The translations under genes and the position numbers were made by a program. 64,000 nt of DNA from Clostridiales bacterium (GTDB lineage: Bacteria > Bacillota > Clostridia > Oscillospirales > Oscillospiraceae). The notes beneath the pieces were generated by a model that had not been told where the DNA came from, made no database searches, and was given only the letters and a program-made list of their open reading frames with translations. Of the stretch, positions 40,731-49,319 are shown piece by piece (position 1 is the first letter of the stretch; each line of letters opens with the position of its first letter). Location: positions 39,548 to 103,547 of the forward strand of contig JALFRA010000035.1 in assembly GCA_022785125.1 (NCBI GenBank), written 5' to 3'.

Positions 40731-40766
40731 ATGACCTTTGACGAGTTAAAAGAAAAAACCATGCCC
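40731..40766 (+). pseudogene. Displaced duplicate of the uvrC 5' end
   Basis: ATG at 40731 opens a frame reading MTFDELKEK, the first nine residues of UvrC (true start 40963). In codons 3-6 the spelling differs silently (TTT/TTC, GAC/GAT, GAG/GAA, TTA/CTG). After codon 9 a single-base gap shifts the frame, although similarity continues through CCATGCCC. The remnant has no ribosome site of its own. Confidence 0.85.
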
Positions 40767-40962
40767 CATCCCCCCAAAAAGCGTGGTGCGCTTTTGGGGA
40801 CCCCCAGGGGATGATCTCGCATCCTCGGGGCAAGTGAATTGCCCCTGCGGCGAGGTTTGGCCTGCGGCCAAACGCTCGGACGGCGCAGAGCGCCGGGTCG
40901 CTGGCACTCCCAGCGGCAGGGCATGATAAGTCTGGCAGAGAGGAGGGCCTGTAGCTTCTATT
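40767..40962. other. Hairpin-rich 196-bp insert between the two uvrC starts
   Basis: Non-coding, with four stems in a row: CCCC-A-rich arm 40772-40800; GGGGCAA/TTGCCCC with loop GTGAA (40827-40833, 40839-40845); perfect GTTTGGCC/GGCCAAAC (40855-40862, 40866-40873); CGGCGC/GCGCCG (40881-40886, 40890-40895). The last 20 bases supply GAGAGGAGG, a usable uvrC ribosome site. Confidence 0.65.
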
Positions 40963-42801
40963 ATGACCTTCGATGAACTGAAAGAAAAAGCCCATGCCCT
41001 GCCGCTGAAGCCGGGCGTATATATCATGCAGGACGCCAAAAATGTGGTCATCTACGTGGGCAAGGCCAAGGCCCTGAAAAACCGGGTCAGCCAATACTTT
41101 GCCAACCTGGCCTCCCACACCGAAAAGACCCGGGCCATGGTAAGCCAGATCGACCACTTTGATGTTATCGTGGCCGACTCGGAGTTTGAGGCCCTGGTGC
41201 TGGAAAACTCCCTCATCAAGCGCCACCAGCCCCGGTACAACATCCTGCTCAAGGACGACAAGGGCTACCCCTACATCCGTCTGACGGTGAAGGAGGAGTA
41301 CCCTAAATTCTCCCTGGCCAACAAGGCGGCGGAGGACGGGGCCCGGTACTTCGGCCCCTACGGCAGCCGGGGCAATACCCAGAACATCATCGACGCCCTG
41401 CGGGTGGCCTTACGCCTGCCCTCCTGCAACAAGAAGTTCCCCAGGGACATCGGCAAGGAGCGGCCCTGCCTCAACTATCACATGGGCCAGTGCGACGGCT
41501 ATTGCCGCAAGGATATGGACCAGAGCCGCTACCGGGAGGCCATCGACCAGGCCGTCCGCCTGCTGGAGGGTAAATTCCAGGAAGTGGGGGACGAGCTGAA
41601 GGCGGAGATGGAGCTGGCCGCCGAGGAGCTGCGCTTTGAAAAGGCCGCCGAGCTGCGGGACCGCTATAAAGCCATCGAGCTGCTGGGCAAGCGGCAGAAG
41701 GTGGTGGCCGGCTCCCTGGCCGACACCGACGTGGTGGGCTTCCATAAGGGGGAGGCCACCAAGAGCTGCTTTGTGGTGCTCCACTTTGTGGAGGGCGAGC
41801 TGGCCGCCAAGGACTGGGACCTGATCGACACCCCCATAGAGGAGGAAAATGCGGACATTTTGTCCGCCCTGGTACGGCAATACTATGGAGGCCGGGGAAA
41901 CCTGCCCCGGCAGATCCTGCTGCCCTGTGAGTTGGAGGACGAGGTGCCTCTGATGCGGATGCTGTCCGAGGATGCTGGCCGCAAGGTGGAGCTGGTTACC
42001 CCCCAGCGGGGAGCCAAGATGGACCTGATCCGTCTGGCCAACAAGAACGCGGTAGAGGAAGTGGAGCGCTGGACCACACGGGAGGAGCGGCAGAGCAAGC
42101 TGATGGAGCTGCTGGGGAAGATGCTGGACCTGGAGGCCCCGCCCCGGCGTATCGAGTCCTACGACATTTCCAACCAGGGCGCCGACGACATCGTGGCCTC
42201 CATGGTGGTGTATGTGAACGCCCGTCCTCTGAAGCGGGATTACCGCCACTTCAAGCTGAAGGACATGGATGGTCCCGACGACTATGCCTCCATGGAGCAG
42301 GTGCTGACACGGCGGTTCAAGCGCTACCTGGACGGGGACGAGAAATTCGCGGACAAGCCCGACCTGCTGCTCATCGACGGCGGCGTCAACCACGCCAATG
42401 TGGCGGTGAAGGTGCTGGAGACGCTGGGACTGTCCATCCCCATCTTCGGTATGGTGAAGGACGACCGCCACCGTACCCGGGCCCTGGTGACGCCGGAGGG
42501 CCGGGAGATCGGCATCCAGGGCAACCAGGCCATCTTCTCCCTCATCGGCCAGATCCAGGAGGAGACCCACCGCTTTGCCATCGAGTTCCACCGTCAGCAG
42601 CAGAACCAGCGGGTGAAAGGCTCGGTGCTGGACCAGATCCCCGGCGTGGGGGAGAAGCGGCGGAGCGACCTGCTCAAACACTTCAAAAGCATTAAGAAAA
42701 TCAAGGAAGCCACCCAGGCCCAGTTGGCGGAGGTGGTGCCCAAGAACGCCGCTCAGGCGGTATTTGACTATTTTCATCCGAAAGGGGAAGGACCCACATG
42801 A
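40963..42801 (+). CDS. uvrC: Excinuclease ABC subunit C
   Basis: 612 residues. Makes both cuts in nucleotide excision repair. GIY-YIG nuclease at the N-terminus (PGVYIMQDAKNVVIYVGKAKALKNRV, about 17-95), cysteine cluster CNKKFPRDIGKERPCLNYHMGQCDGYC, UVR domain (about 195-235), RNase H-like nuclease (SYDISNQGADDIVASMVVY, LLLIDGGVNHANVA) and a final HhH pair (LDQIPGVGEKRRSDLLKHFKS). Full length. The 5' end is duplicated upstream. rsmD follows with a 4-base overlap. Confidence 0.97.
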   Translation: MTFDELKEKAHALPLKPGVYIMQDAKNVVIYVGKAKALKNRVSQYFANLASHTEKTRAMVSQIDHFDVIVADSEFEALVLENSLIKRHQPRYNILLKDDKGYPYIRLTVKEEYPKFSLANKAAEDGARYFGPYGSRGNTQNIIDALRVALRLPSCNKKFPRDIGKERPCLNYHMGQCDGYCRKDMDQSRYREAIDQAVRLLEGKFQEVGDELKAEMELAAEELRFEKAAELRDRYKAIELLGKRQKVVAGSLADTDVVGFHKGEATKSCFVVLHFVEGELAAKDWDLIDTPIEEENADILSALVRQYYGGRGNLPRQILLPCELEDEVPLMRMLSEDAGRKVELVTPQRGAKMDLIRLANKNAVEEVERWTTREERQSKLMELLGKMLDLEAPPRRIESYDISNQGADDIVASMVVYVNARPLKRDYRHFKLKDMDGPDDYASMEQVLTRRFKRYLDGDEKFADKPDLLLIDGGVNHANVAVKVLETLGLSIPIFGMVKDDRHRTRALVTPEGREIGIQGNQAIFSLIGQIQEETHRFAIEFHRQQQNQRVKGSVLDQIPGVGEKRRSDLLKHFKSIKKIKEATQAQLAEVVPKNAAQAVFDYFHPKGEGPT

Positions 42802-43355
42802 GAGTGATCACCGGAATTGCCCGGGGCCGTAAGCTGAAGGAGCTGCCCGGTCTGGAGACCCGGCCTACCACCGACAAGGTGAAGGAATCGGTGTTCAATA
42901 TCGTTCAGTTTGATATCGAGGGCCGGCAGGTGCTGGACCTGTTTGCCGGCACCGGCCAGATGGGCATCGAGGCTCTGTCCCGGGGGGCGGCCTTCTGCAC
43001 CTTCGTGGATCTGCGGCGGGAAGCGGCGGCGGTGGTGCGGGAGAATTTGGCTCACACCAAGCTGGCGGACAGTGCCAAGGTGATCCAGGGGGATTATCTG
43101 GCTTTTCTCACCGGCTGCCGGGAGAAATTCGACCTGGTGTTCCTGGACCCGCCTTACGGCACCGGTATGCTGGAAAAGGCCCTGGAGACCATCGCCAAGA
43201 TTGACATCATGACGGAAAATGGTATAATAGTCTGCGAAAGCGCCGCCGAGTCGGTGCTGCCGGAGCTGGAAGGCCCCTACGAGAAGGGCCGGGAGTACCG
43301 CTACGGCAAGATCAAACTCACCCTCTATCACCGTACCGTCGGCAACAGGATGTGA
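42798..43355 (+). CDS. rsmD: 16S rRNA (guanine966-N2)-methyltransferase RsmD
   Basis: 185 residues, ATGA overlap with uvrC. MRVITGIARGRKLKELPGLETRPTTDKVKESVFNI is the RsmD opening; SAM loop VLDLFAGTGQMGIEALSRGA; catalytic LVFLDPPYGTG. Pairing with coaD immediately downstream is conserved across Firmicutes. Confidence 0.95.
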   Translation: MRVITGIARGRKLKELPGLETRPTTDKVKESVFNIVQFDIEGRQVLDLFAGTGQMGIEALSRGAAFCTFVDLRREAAAVVRENLAHTKLADSAKVIQGDYLAFLTGCREKFDLVFLDPPYGTGMLEKALETIAKIDIMTENGIIVCESAAESVLPELEGPYEKGREYRYGKIKLTLYHRTVGNRM

Positions 43356-43362
43356 AGCCCTT

Positions 43363-43860
43363 ATGAAGACAGCCATCTACCCCGGCAGCTTTGACCCCAT
43401 CACGCTGGGGCATCTCAATATTATCAAGCGGGCAGCCGTCTGCTTTGACCGGCTCATCGTCTGCGTGCTGGTGAACTCGGAGAAGGTGAACCGGGGTCTC
43501 TTCACCCCGGAGGAGCGGACAGAGCTCATCCGCAAGGTGGTGGCCAAGCTGCCAAACGTGGAGGTGGACTGCTCCTCTACTCTGCTGGCGGAATACGCCC
43601 GGCAGAAGAAGGCCTGTACCCTGGTGAAGGGTCTGCGGGCAGTATCCGACTATGAGAATGAGCTGCAGATGGCCCTGATCAATCGGAAACTCAATCCCAG
43701 GCTGGAGACCATGTTTTTGCCGTCCAGCGCCAAATATACCTATGTCAGCTCCAGCGTGGTGAAGGAAATGGCCCGCTACGGAGCGGATCTGTCGGACTTT
43801 CTTCCCCGTGAGATCATCGAGGATGTCCGGCAAAAAATCGAAAGCGGGAGGGATCGCTGA
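43363..43860 (+). CDS. coaD: Pantetheine-phosphate adenylyltransferase
   Basis: 165 residues. Transfers AMP to 4'-phosphopantetheine in CoA synthesis. Nucleotidyltransferase signature YPGSFDPITLGHLNIIKRA with the T/HxGH-type motif, and TYVSSSVVKEMARYG near the C-terminus. Normal length. Its stop overlaps the next start (TGATG). Confidence 0.96.
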   Translation: MKTAIYPGSFDPITLGHLNIIKRAAVCFDRLIVCVLVNSEKVNRGLFTPEERTELIRKVVAKLPNVEVDCSSTLLAEYARQKKACTLVKGLRAVSDYENELQMALINRKLNPRLETMFLPSSAKYTYVSSSVVKEMARYGADLSDFLPREIIEDVRQKIESGRDR

Positions 43861-44369
43861 TGGCCACCGGTGTGGAAGAATTACTGGATATGCTCTATGA
43901 GATGATTGAAGACGCTAAAAATATGCCCCTGAGCAGCGATAAGTGCATTCTGGAGCGGGACAAGGCTCTGGATCTGCTGGATGAAGTGAGGGGCCAGTTC
44001 CCCATGGAGCTCAGCGAGGCCAAGAAGCTGATCGCCGCCCGTACCGACTATATCAATTCCGCCAAGCGGGAGGCCGAGCTCATCCGCAAGCAGGCTGAGG
44101 AGCAGGCCCGCCAGATGGTGTCTGAGAACGAACTGCTGGCCCAGACCAAGCAGAAGGCCAACGAGATGATGCGTACGGCCGAGGAACGCAGCCGCGACCT
44201 GCGGAAGGCGGCCAACGACTACTGTGAGGACGCCCTCCGCCGCACCGAGGAGGCGGTGGCCGAGGCCTACGACGAGATCAAAAAGTCCCGCGCCCGGTTC
44301 CGGGCGGTGGCCGGGGGCAGCGCCCCCCAGAACAGCCGCCAGCCCTACGACGCTGAGGCCGACGAATAA
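43860..44369 (+). CDS. Coiled-coil protein of unknown function after coaD
   Basis: 169 residues. Mostly charged helix: KLIAARTDYINSAKREAELIRKQAEEQARQMVSENELLAQTKQKANEMM continues as coiled coil to about residue 140, then a disordered tail (GGSAPQNSRQPYDAEADE). The stretch resembles V-type ATPase subunit E or ATP synthase b stalks, and such genes next to coaD are often labelled ATPase, but there is no nucleotide-binding site. In Clostridia this small gene is a common coaD neighbour. Role unknown. Confidence 0.8.
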   Translation: MATGVEELLDMLYEMIEDAKNMPLSSDKCILERDKALDLLDEVRGQFPMELSEAKKLIAARTDYINSAKREAELIRKQAEEQARQMVSENELLAQTKQKANEMMRTAEERSRDLRKAANDYCEDALRRTEEAVAEAYDEIKKSRARFRAVAGGSAPQNSRQPYDAEADE

Positions 44370-44377
44370 CAGCAAAA

Positions 44378-44415
44378 CGGCTCCCTGCCCCACTGCGGCG
44401 GGGAGCTGTTTTTTT
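44378..44415 (+). terminator. Terminator of the uvrC-rsmD-coaD operon
   Basis: A GC stem around 44378-44389 and 44397-44408 (GGCTCCC pairs with GGGAGCT, one wobble), followed by seven T. Confidence 0.85.
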
Positions 44416-44459
44416 CCATTATCCTATTTACATAATACGATAAAATTGTGATTTTTTTT

Positions 44460-44488
44460 GCACCATACCACCAGGTATGGTGCTTTTT
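44460..44488. terminator. Second, bidirectional terminator before mraZ
   Basis: A perfect 10-bp stem GCACCATACC/GGTATGGTGC (44460-44469 with 44474-44483), loop ACCA. Preceded by eight T-containing bases and followed by five T. Only 44 bases after the previous terminator. Confidence 0.88.
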
Positions 44489-44597
44489 GCTGCCGATTGG
44501 AAACGAAAAGGAGTCGAACGTATGTTTTTGATGCAAAAAAGCGCGACTTTCGTATAAAAAACAGGGGGTTTGGGGGTTAAAAAAGAGTAAAAAACTA

Positions 44598-44626
44598 TTG
44601 CAATTCCGTTACAGAACCTTTATACT
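44598..44626 (+). promoter_or_regulatory. Promoter of the mraZ / division cluster
   Basis: TTGCAA (44598-44603), 17 bases, TATACT (44621-44626). MraZ is known to bind repeats upstream of its own gene; GGGGTTT- and GGGGGTT-like runs at 44565-44580 could be such boxes, but regular spacing is not clear. Confidence 0.75.
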
Positions 44627-44687
44627 GAAGGGGACGGTGGAGCAAAATGGGGGAAAACCCCGCTCAAAAACACTAAAGTGGAGGGAA

Positions 44688-45113
44688 GTGAAGGGCGTGA
44701 CCGGTACCTACGAGCATAGCATCGACGGCAAGGGACGCCTTTTCATTCCTGCGAAACTGAGGGAGGAACTGGGGGTCACCTTCTATCTGGCTATGGGCGT
44801 GGATGCCTGTCTGGCCATCTATCCTCAGTCCACCTGGGACCGGTTTACAGAAAAATTTTCTTCCCTTCCCATGAGCCAGTCCAAGGCCATGCGTCCCCTC
44901 TTTGCCAATGCCGCCAAGTGCGAGCTGGACAGTCAGGGCCGCATTGTCATTCCCCAGAAGCTGCGGAAGTATGCCGGACTGGACAAGGATGTGGTTATCA
45001 TCGGCGTCAACGACCGGGCTGAGATCTGGAGTGCCGATGCCTGGCAGGCCCAGGAAGAGGAAGAAATGACGCCGGAGAAGATGTCCGCCTGTATGGAGAT
45101 GCTGGGGTTCTGA
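44688..45113 (+). CDS. mraZ: Transcriptional regulator MraZ
   Basis: 141 residues from GTG 44688 (GTGGAGGGAA upstream); GTG 44697, giving VTGTYEHSID, is an alternative. Two AbrB-like SpoVT folds: TYEHSIDGKGRLFIPAKLREELG and ANAAKCELDSQGRIVIPQKLRKYAG, each with the DxxGRxxIPxxLR motif. First gene of the dcw cluster, usually repressing it. Confidence 0.95.
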   Translation: MKGVTGTYEHSIDGKGRLFIPAKLREELGVTFYLAMGVDACLAIYPQSTWDRFTEKFSSLPMSQSKAMRPLFANAAKCELDSQGRIVIPQKLRKYAGLDKDVVIIGVNDRAEIWSADAWQAQEEEEMTPEKMSACMEMLGF

Positions 45114-45114
45114 G

Positions 45115-46065
45115 ATGAGTGAAACGGGATTTTCTCACAAGCCGGTGCTGCTGGCGGAATGTATGGAAGCGCTGAATATCCGGCCGGATGGTATTTATCT
45201 GGACGGCACCCTGGGCCGGGCGGGCCACAGCCGGGAGATCGTCAGGCGGCTGACCAGCGGCAGGCTGATCTGTGTGGACCGGGACCAGGCGGCCCTGGAC
45301 GCGGCGGAGGAGCGGCTGGCCCAGTGGCGGGACAAGGTCACCTTGGTCCACAGCAACTTCTGCGAACTGGACGCCATTCTGGATAAGCTGGGTCTGGAGG
45401 GCGTGGACGGAATGCTTTTCGACCTGGGCGTGTCCTCTCCCCAGTTGGACGACGGGTCCAGAGGCTTCTCCTATATGGCGGACGCGCCGCTGGATATGCG
45501 GATGGACCAGTCCGACGGGCTGACCGCCCGCACCGTGGTGAATGAGTGGCCCCAGGAAGAATTGCGGCGCATCCTGTGGCAGTACGGCGAGGAGCGTTAT
45601 TCTTCCGCCATTGCAGGGGCCATTGTGCGCGCCCGGGAGAAAAAGCCGGTGGAGACCACCCTGGAATTGGTGGACATCATCAAGGGAGCTATGCCCGCCT
45701 CCGCCCTGCGGGAGAAGCAGCACCCTGCCAAGCGGTCTTTTCAGGCCATCCGCATCGCGGTCAACGACGAGCTGGGCTCGGTGGACAAAATGGTGCGCTC
45801 CGCGGTGCCCCGCCTCAATGCTGGCGGCCGGCTGGCGGTGATCTCCTTCCACTCCCTGGAGGATCGGATTGTGAAGAACGGTCTGGCAGAGTACGCCAAG
45901 GGTTGTACCTGCCCCCCGGATTTCCCGGTTTGTGTGTGCGGGAAAAAGCCCCAGATCAAATTGGTCACCCGGAAGCCCATTGTATCCGGTCCGGAAGAAC
46001 TGGAAGAGAATCCCCGTGCCCGCAGCGCCAAACTGCGGGTGGCGGAAAAGCTGAGAGAGAGATAA
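45115..46065 (+). CDS. rsmH: 16S rRNA (cytosine1402-N4)-methyltransferase RsmH
   Basis: 316 residues, 1 base after mraZ. HKPVLLAECMEALNIRPDGIYLDGTLGRAGHSREI is the SAM-binding start; FDLGVSSPQLDDGSRGFSYMADAPLDMRMD and FQAIRIAVNDEL are RsmH hallmarks; C-terminal PISGPEELEENPRARSAKLRVAEK-like end is intact. Canonical second gene of dcw clusters. Confidence 0.97.
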   Translation: MSETGFSHKPVLLAECMEALNIRPDGIYLDGTLGRAGHSREIVRRLTSGRLICVDRDQAALDAAEERLAQWRDKVTLVHSNFCELDAILDKLGLEGVDGMLFDLGVSSPQLDDGSRGFSYMADAPLDMRMDQSDGLTARTVVNEWPQEELRRILWQYGEERYSSAIAGAIVRAREKKPVETTLELVDIIKGAMPASALREKQHPAKRSFQAIRIAVNDELGSVDKMVRSAVPRLNAGGRLAVISFHSLEDRIVKNGLAEYAKGCTCPPDFPVCVCGKKPQIKLVTRKPIVSGPEELEENPRARSAKLRVAEKLRER

Positions 46066-46101
46066 CGGCAGATTTACGAATGAGAATGGAGTGGAGCAGC
46101 C

Positions 46102-46653
46102 ATGGCAACTGCCGTGAAGCGCAGAAAATATTCCAAATATGACACCATCCCTTTCCCCATGTATGACGGCTCCGCGGCCCGGCAGCTGGAGCAGGAAGAG
46201 GTCCTGCGTCCCCGTCCACTGGTCCGTCCCCGGGAGCGGGCGGTGGTCCGTCCCAAGGTCCGGGTACGGGAGGCGGGTATCGTCTCTCCCTTTGCCGTGG
46301 TGGGTTTCCTGGCGGTGCTGGTTTTCGCAGTGCTGCTGTTGTTCAGCTATGTACAGCTGGCGGTGATTTCTGATCAGGTGGTAAGCCTGCGGTCCGATCT
46401 GACCGGACTGAAAACGGAGGAGGCCAAGCTGCGTGCCCAGTATGAGCTGGCCTACGACCTGGAGAGTATTGAGAAGAACCTGACGGACAGCGGCGCTATG
46501 GTCAAGCCCCAGAATGGTCAGGTCATCTATGTGGACCTGTCTGAGCCTGACGCCGTGACTTACTTCCAGCAGGAGGAAGAGGCCACCGGCCTGGATGGGG
46601 CTGTGGAAAGTATGCGTTCCATCTTTACGGAGATTGTGGAATATTTTAGTTGA
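46102..46653 (+). CDS. FtsL-like septum protein
   Basis: 183 residues. A basic cytoplasmic N-terminus (RPRPLVRPRERAVVRPKVRVR), one membrane helix (about 62-84), then a coiled coil (about 87-125, ISDQVVSLRSDLTGLKTEEAKLRAQYEL) and an acidic tail. FtsL/DivIC proteins share this layout and the position between rsmH and the PBP gene. The tail of about 55 residues past the coil is longer than usual. Confidence 0.82.
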   Translation: MATAVKRRKYSKYDTIPFPMYDGSAARQLEQEEVLRPRPLVRPRERAVVRPKVRVREAGIVSPFAVVGFLAVLVFAVLLLFSYVQLAVISDQVVSLRSDLTGLKTEEAKLRAQYELAYDLESIEKNLTDSGAMVKPQNGQVIYVDLSEPDAVTYFQQEEEATGLDGAVESMRSIFTEIVEYFS

Positions 46654-46738
46654 TGAGCGCCATATACTGCATCAGCGGGCAGAAAAGAAATCGGGCGGCT
46701 GTGAGACGCCCATAACAGAAGTCAGCAAGTGAGTGAGA

Positions 46739-46772
46739 GAGGGCGTAAGAAAAGAAATTTTCTTACGCCCTC
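46739..46772. repeat. 15-bp perfect hairpin with GAAA loop in the PBP leader
   Basis: Arms 46739-46753 and 46758-46772 are exact inverted repeats (GAGGGCGTAAGAAAA). No T-run follows on either strand, so it is not a normal terminator. The rest of the 46654-46838 spacer holds smaller inverted repeats and no gene. Confidence 0.75.
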
Positions 46773-46838
46773 CTGCGGTATTTCAAGCCGTGGAGCAGCA
46801 TACAAGTGCTGTATGATCCCAAGCGAGGTGAGCCGGAA

Positions 46839-49283
46839 ATGGCAGAAAAAAGAAAGAAAGGCACTCGAATCGTTCGGCAGCGGCCGGACCAGCGGGCCAA
46901 CCGCACCATTCTCATCCGCAGCCTGTTCCTGATGGTGCTGTTCGGACTGGTGGTGTTTATCCCGCTGTTCTTCAAGCTGTGGCAGATCCAGATCAGCCAG
47001 CATGACCACTATCAGGAGCTGGCGGTGCAGCAGCAAACCAGAGACAGCACCGTCACCGCTAACCGGGGTACCATTTATGACAGCCAGGGGGCCGTGCTGG
47101 CCATGAGCGCCACGGTATACAATGTGCAGCTCTCCCCCAAGGATCTGTTGGAGACTCAGGAGACCTATCGGGAGAAGGTGGAGGACGCCCAGGAGAAGGG
47201 CGGCAAGCTGCCTGACTACCCGGAACCCACCGATCAGTTTGTGGCGGAGAACCTGGCGTCCATCCTGAATCTGAAAGTTGAGGATGTGATGAAGCATCTG
47301 GAGAACAAGAACTCCCAGTATGAGATCATCAAGTACCGCGTTGAACCTGAAGAGTCGGAGGCGGTCCAGGCGTTTATCACGGAGAATCATCTGTCCCACG
47401 GTATCTACCTGATGCCAACCAGCAAGCGGTACTACCCCAAGGGAAGCCTGGCGGCCCAGGTGATCGGCTGGGTCAATCCCAATCTGGATAATGTGGGCGC
47501 CTACGGCCTGGAGGCACAGTTTGAGGAGGAGCTGTCCGGCCAGACAGGCCGGGTGGTCACAGCCAAGGACGGTGTGGGCACCGAACTGCTTTACCGCTTC
47601 GAGGACTACTACGATGCCACAGACGGCAACAATTTGACCCTCACCATCGACGCCACCATCCAGTCCTACTGCGAAAGCATCCTGAAAGAGGGCGTGGAGC
47701 AGTTTGATGTGCAGGACGGCGGATTCTGTATTGCCATGGATCCCAATACCGGGGCTATTCTGGGCTGGGCCAATTCCCCTGCCTACGATCTGAATGATCC
47801 CTGGACGGTGAGCGACCCGGTGCTCCTCCAGTACCTGGAAGACGTGAAGAGCGGTAACTACACCAAGGAGGAGGCCTACCGAAAGGCGCTGGAAGAGGGG
47901 GCCAGTACCCAGGAGGCCTATGACAAGGCGATTCAGGAAGCGGAGAAGAACGTTCTGTATACCCAGTGGGAGAATAAGGCGGTAACCAGCTCCTACGAGC
48001 CGGGCTCCACCTTTAAGTCCATGGTGCTGGCCGCAGCCCTGGAGGAGGGTGTGGTTACCGAGAGCGACCACTTCTATTGCAGCGGTGTGGCCCAGGTGGA
48101 CGGCTGGACCGGTGCGCCCATCCGCTGTTCCAAGCGTGACGGCCACGGCGATCAGGATCTGGCCAAAGCGGTGGCCAACTCCTGTAACCCGGCCTTTATC
48201 GAAATCGGCAGACGGCTGGGGGCGGAGAAGTTCTATGACTATCTGGAGGACTTTGGTTTCCTTGGCCCCACCGGCATCGATATGCAGGGCGAGGCCAGCG
48301 GCGGCGGCCAGTATGTCTGGGACCGGGACGACTTTACCAACGTGGACCTGGCGGTGGCCTCCTTCGGTCAGCGCTTCCAGGTCACCCCGCTGCAGCTCAT
48401 CACTGCCGCTTCCGCTGTGGTCAACGGCGGCCACCTGATGCAGCCTTATGTAGTAAGCCAGGTGACCGACGCTAACGGCAACGTGCTTCAGCACACCGAC
48501 CCCACCGAGGTGCGGCAGGTCATCAGCGAGAAGACCAGCGAGCGGTGCCGGGCTATTCTGGAGAAGGTGGTGGACGGCGGTACGGGTAAAAACGCCGCCG
48601 TGGAAGGCTACCGGATTGGCGGCAAGACCGGTTCCTCCCAGACCCTGAAGGGTGTGGATCACACCATCGTTTCCTTCCTGGGCTTTGCTCCGGCGGACGA
48701 TCCCCAGATCGTCATCCTGCTGGCCTACGACAGCCCCAAGCCAGTGAGCCCCGGCTCCAACTACACGGAGGACAAATGGTACATCAGCGGCGGTAACATG
48801 GCTGCCCTCAAGGCCGGCGAGCTGATGGAAAAGATCCTGGACTATCTGGGCGTGGAGAAGAGCTACTCGGCTACTGCCGACGTCATGGTGCCCAACCTGA
48901 CCGGCCTGAATCTGGCTGATGCCACCACGTCCCTGAAGAAGAACAATTTGTCCATCCGGGTGGTGGGCGACGGCGATACTGTCACCGGCCAGATCCCGGC
49001 CAAGGGAGCATCCATCCCCGGCGGCAGCGAAGTGGTGGTCTATATGGGGGCCGAGGTACCCACCGGTCAGGTGCAGGTACCCAATGTGATCGGCCTCAAT
49101 GTGGAGCAGGCCAAGCAGAAGCTGGCTGCCCAAGGCCTTTACCTGAAGGCCAGCGGCGCCTCTGAGTTCGGCTCCACCGTGGTGGCCTATGAACAGTCTA
49201 CTCAGGCAGGCGCCAGTGTGGACCGGGGCACCACCATCGAGGTGCGCTTTACCGACTCCACAGCCAGCGGCGACGGGCTGTAA
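46839..49283 (+). CDS. Class B penicillin-binding protein with PASTA domains (FtsI/SpoVD type)
   Basis: 814 residues from ATG 46839 (GAGGTG site 8 bases upstream). A cytoplasmic stretch and one membrane helix (about 25-45) precede the dimerisation domain (about 50-330) and a transpeptidase domain with the active-site triad Ser390-x-x-Lys (GSTFK), Ser448-x-Asn (SCN) and Lys596-Thr-Gly. Two C-terminal PASTA repeats follow (about 680-745, 747-812). Cross-links septal peptidoglycan; in clostridia the dcw copy can be the division enzyme or SpoVD, which sequence alone does not separate. An insertion rich in Glu/Lys with repeated EEA segments lies around 345-375, just before the active site. Confidence 0.94.
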   Translation: MAEKRKKGTRIVRQRPDQRANRTILIRSLFLMVLFGLVVFIPLFFKLWQIQISQHDHYQELAVQQQTRDSTVTANRGTIYDSQGAVLAMSATVYNVQLSPKDLLETQETYREKVEDAQEKGGKLPDYPEPTDQFVAENLASILNLKVEDVMKHLENKNSQYEIIKYRVEPEESEAVQAFITENHLSHGIYLMPTSKRYYPKGSLAAQVIGWVNPNLDNVGAYGLEAQFEEELSGQTGRVVTAKDGVGTELLYRFEDYYDATDGNNLTLTIDATIQSYCESILKEGVEQFDVQDGGFCIAMDPNTGAILGWANSPAYDLNDPWTVSDPVLLQYLEDVKSGNYTKEEAYRKALEEGASTQEAYDKAIQEAEKNVLYTQWENKAVTSSYEPGSTFKSMVLAAALEEGVVTESDHFYCSGVAQVDGWTGAPIRCSKRDGHGDQDLAKAVANSCNPAFIEIGRRLGAEKFYDYLEDFGFLGPTGIDMQGEASGGGQYVWDRDDFTNVDLAVASFGQRFQVTPLQLITAASAVVNGGHLMQPYVVSQVTDANGNVLQHTDPTEVRQVISEKTSERCRAILEKVVDGGTGKNAAVEGYRIGGKTGSSQTLKGVDHTIVSFLGFAPADDPQIVILLAYDSPKPVSPGSNYTEDKWYISGGNMAALKAGELMEKILDYLGVEKSYSATADVMVPNLTGLNLADATTSLKKNNLSIRVVGDGDTVTGQIPAKGASIPGGSEVVVYMGAEVPTGQVQVPNVIGLNVEQAKQKLAAQGLYLKASGASEFGSTVVAYEQSTQAGASVDRGTTIEVRFTDSTASGDGL

Positions 49284-49319
49284 TTACTTTCCCAGCGGGG
49301 AAGAAAGCGGGGTGTGAGC

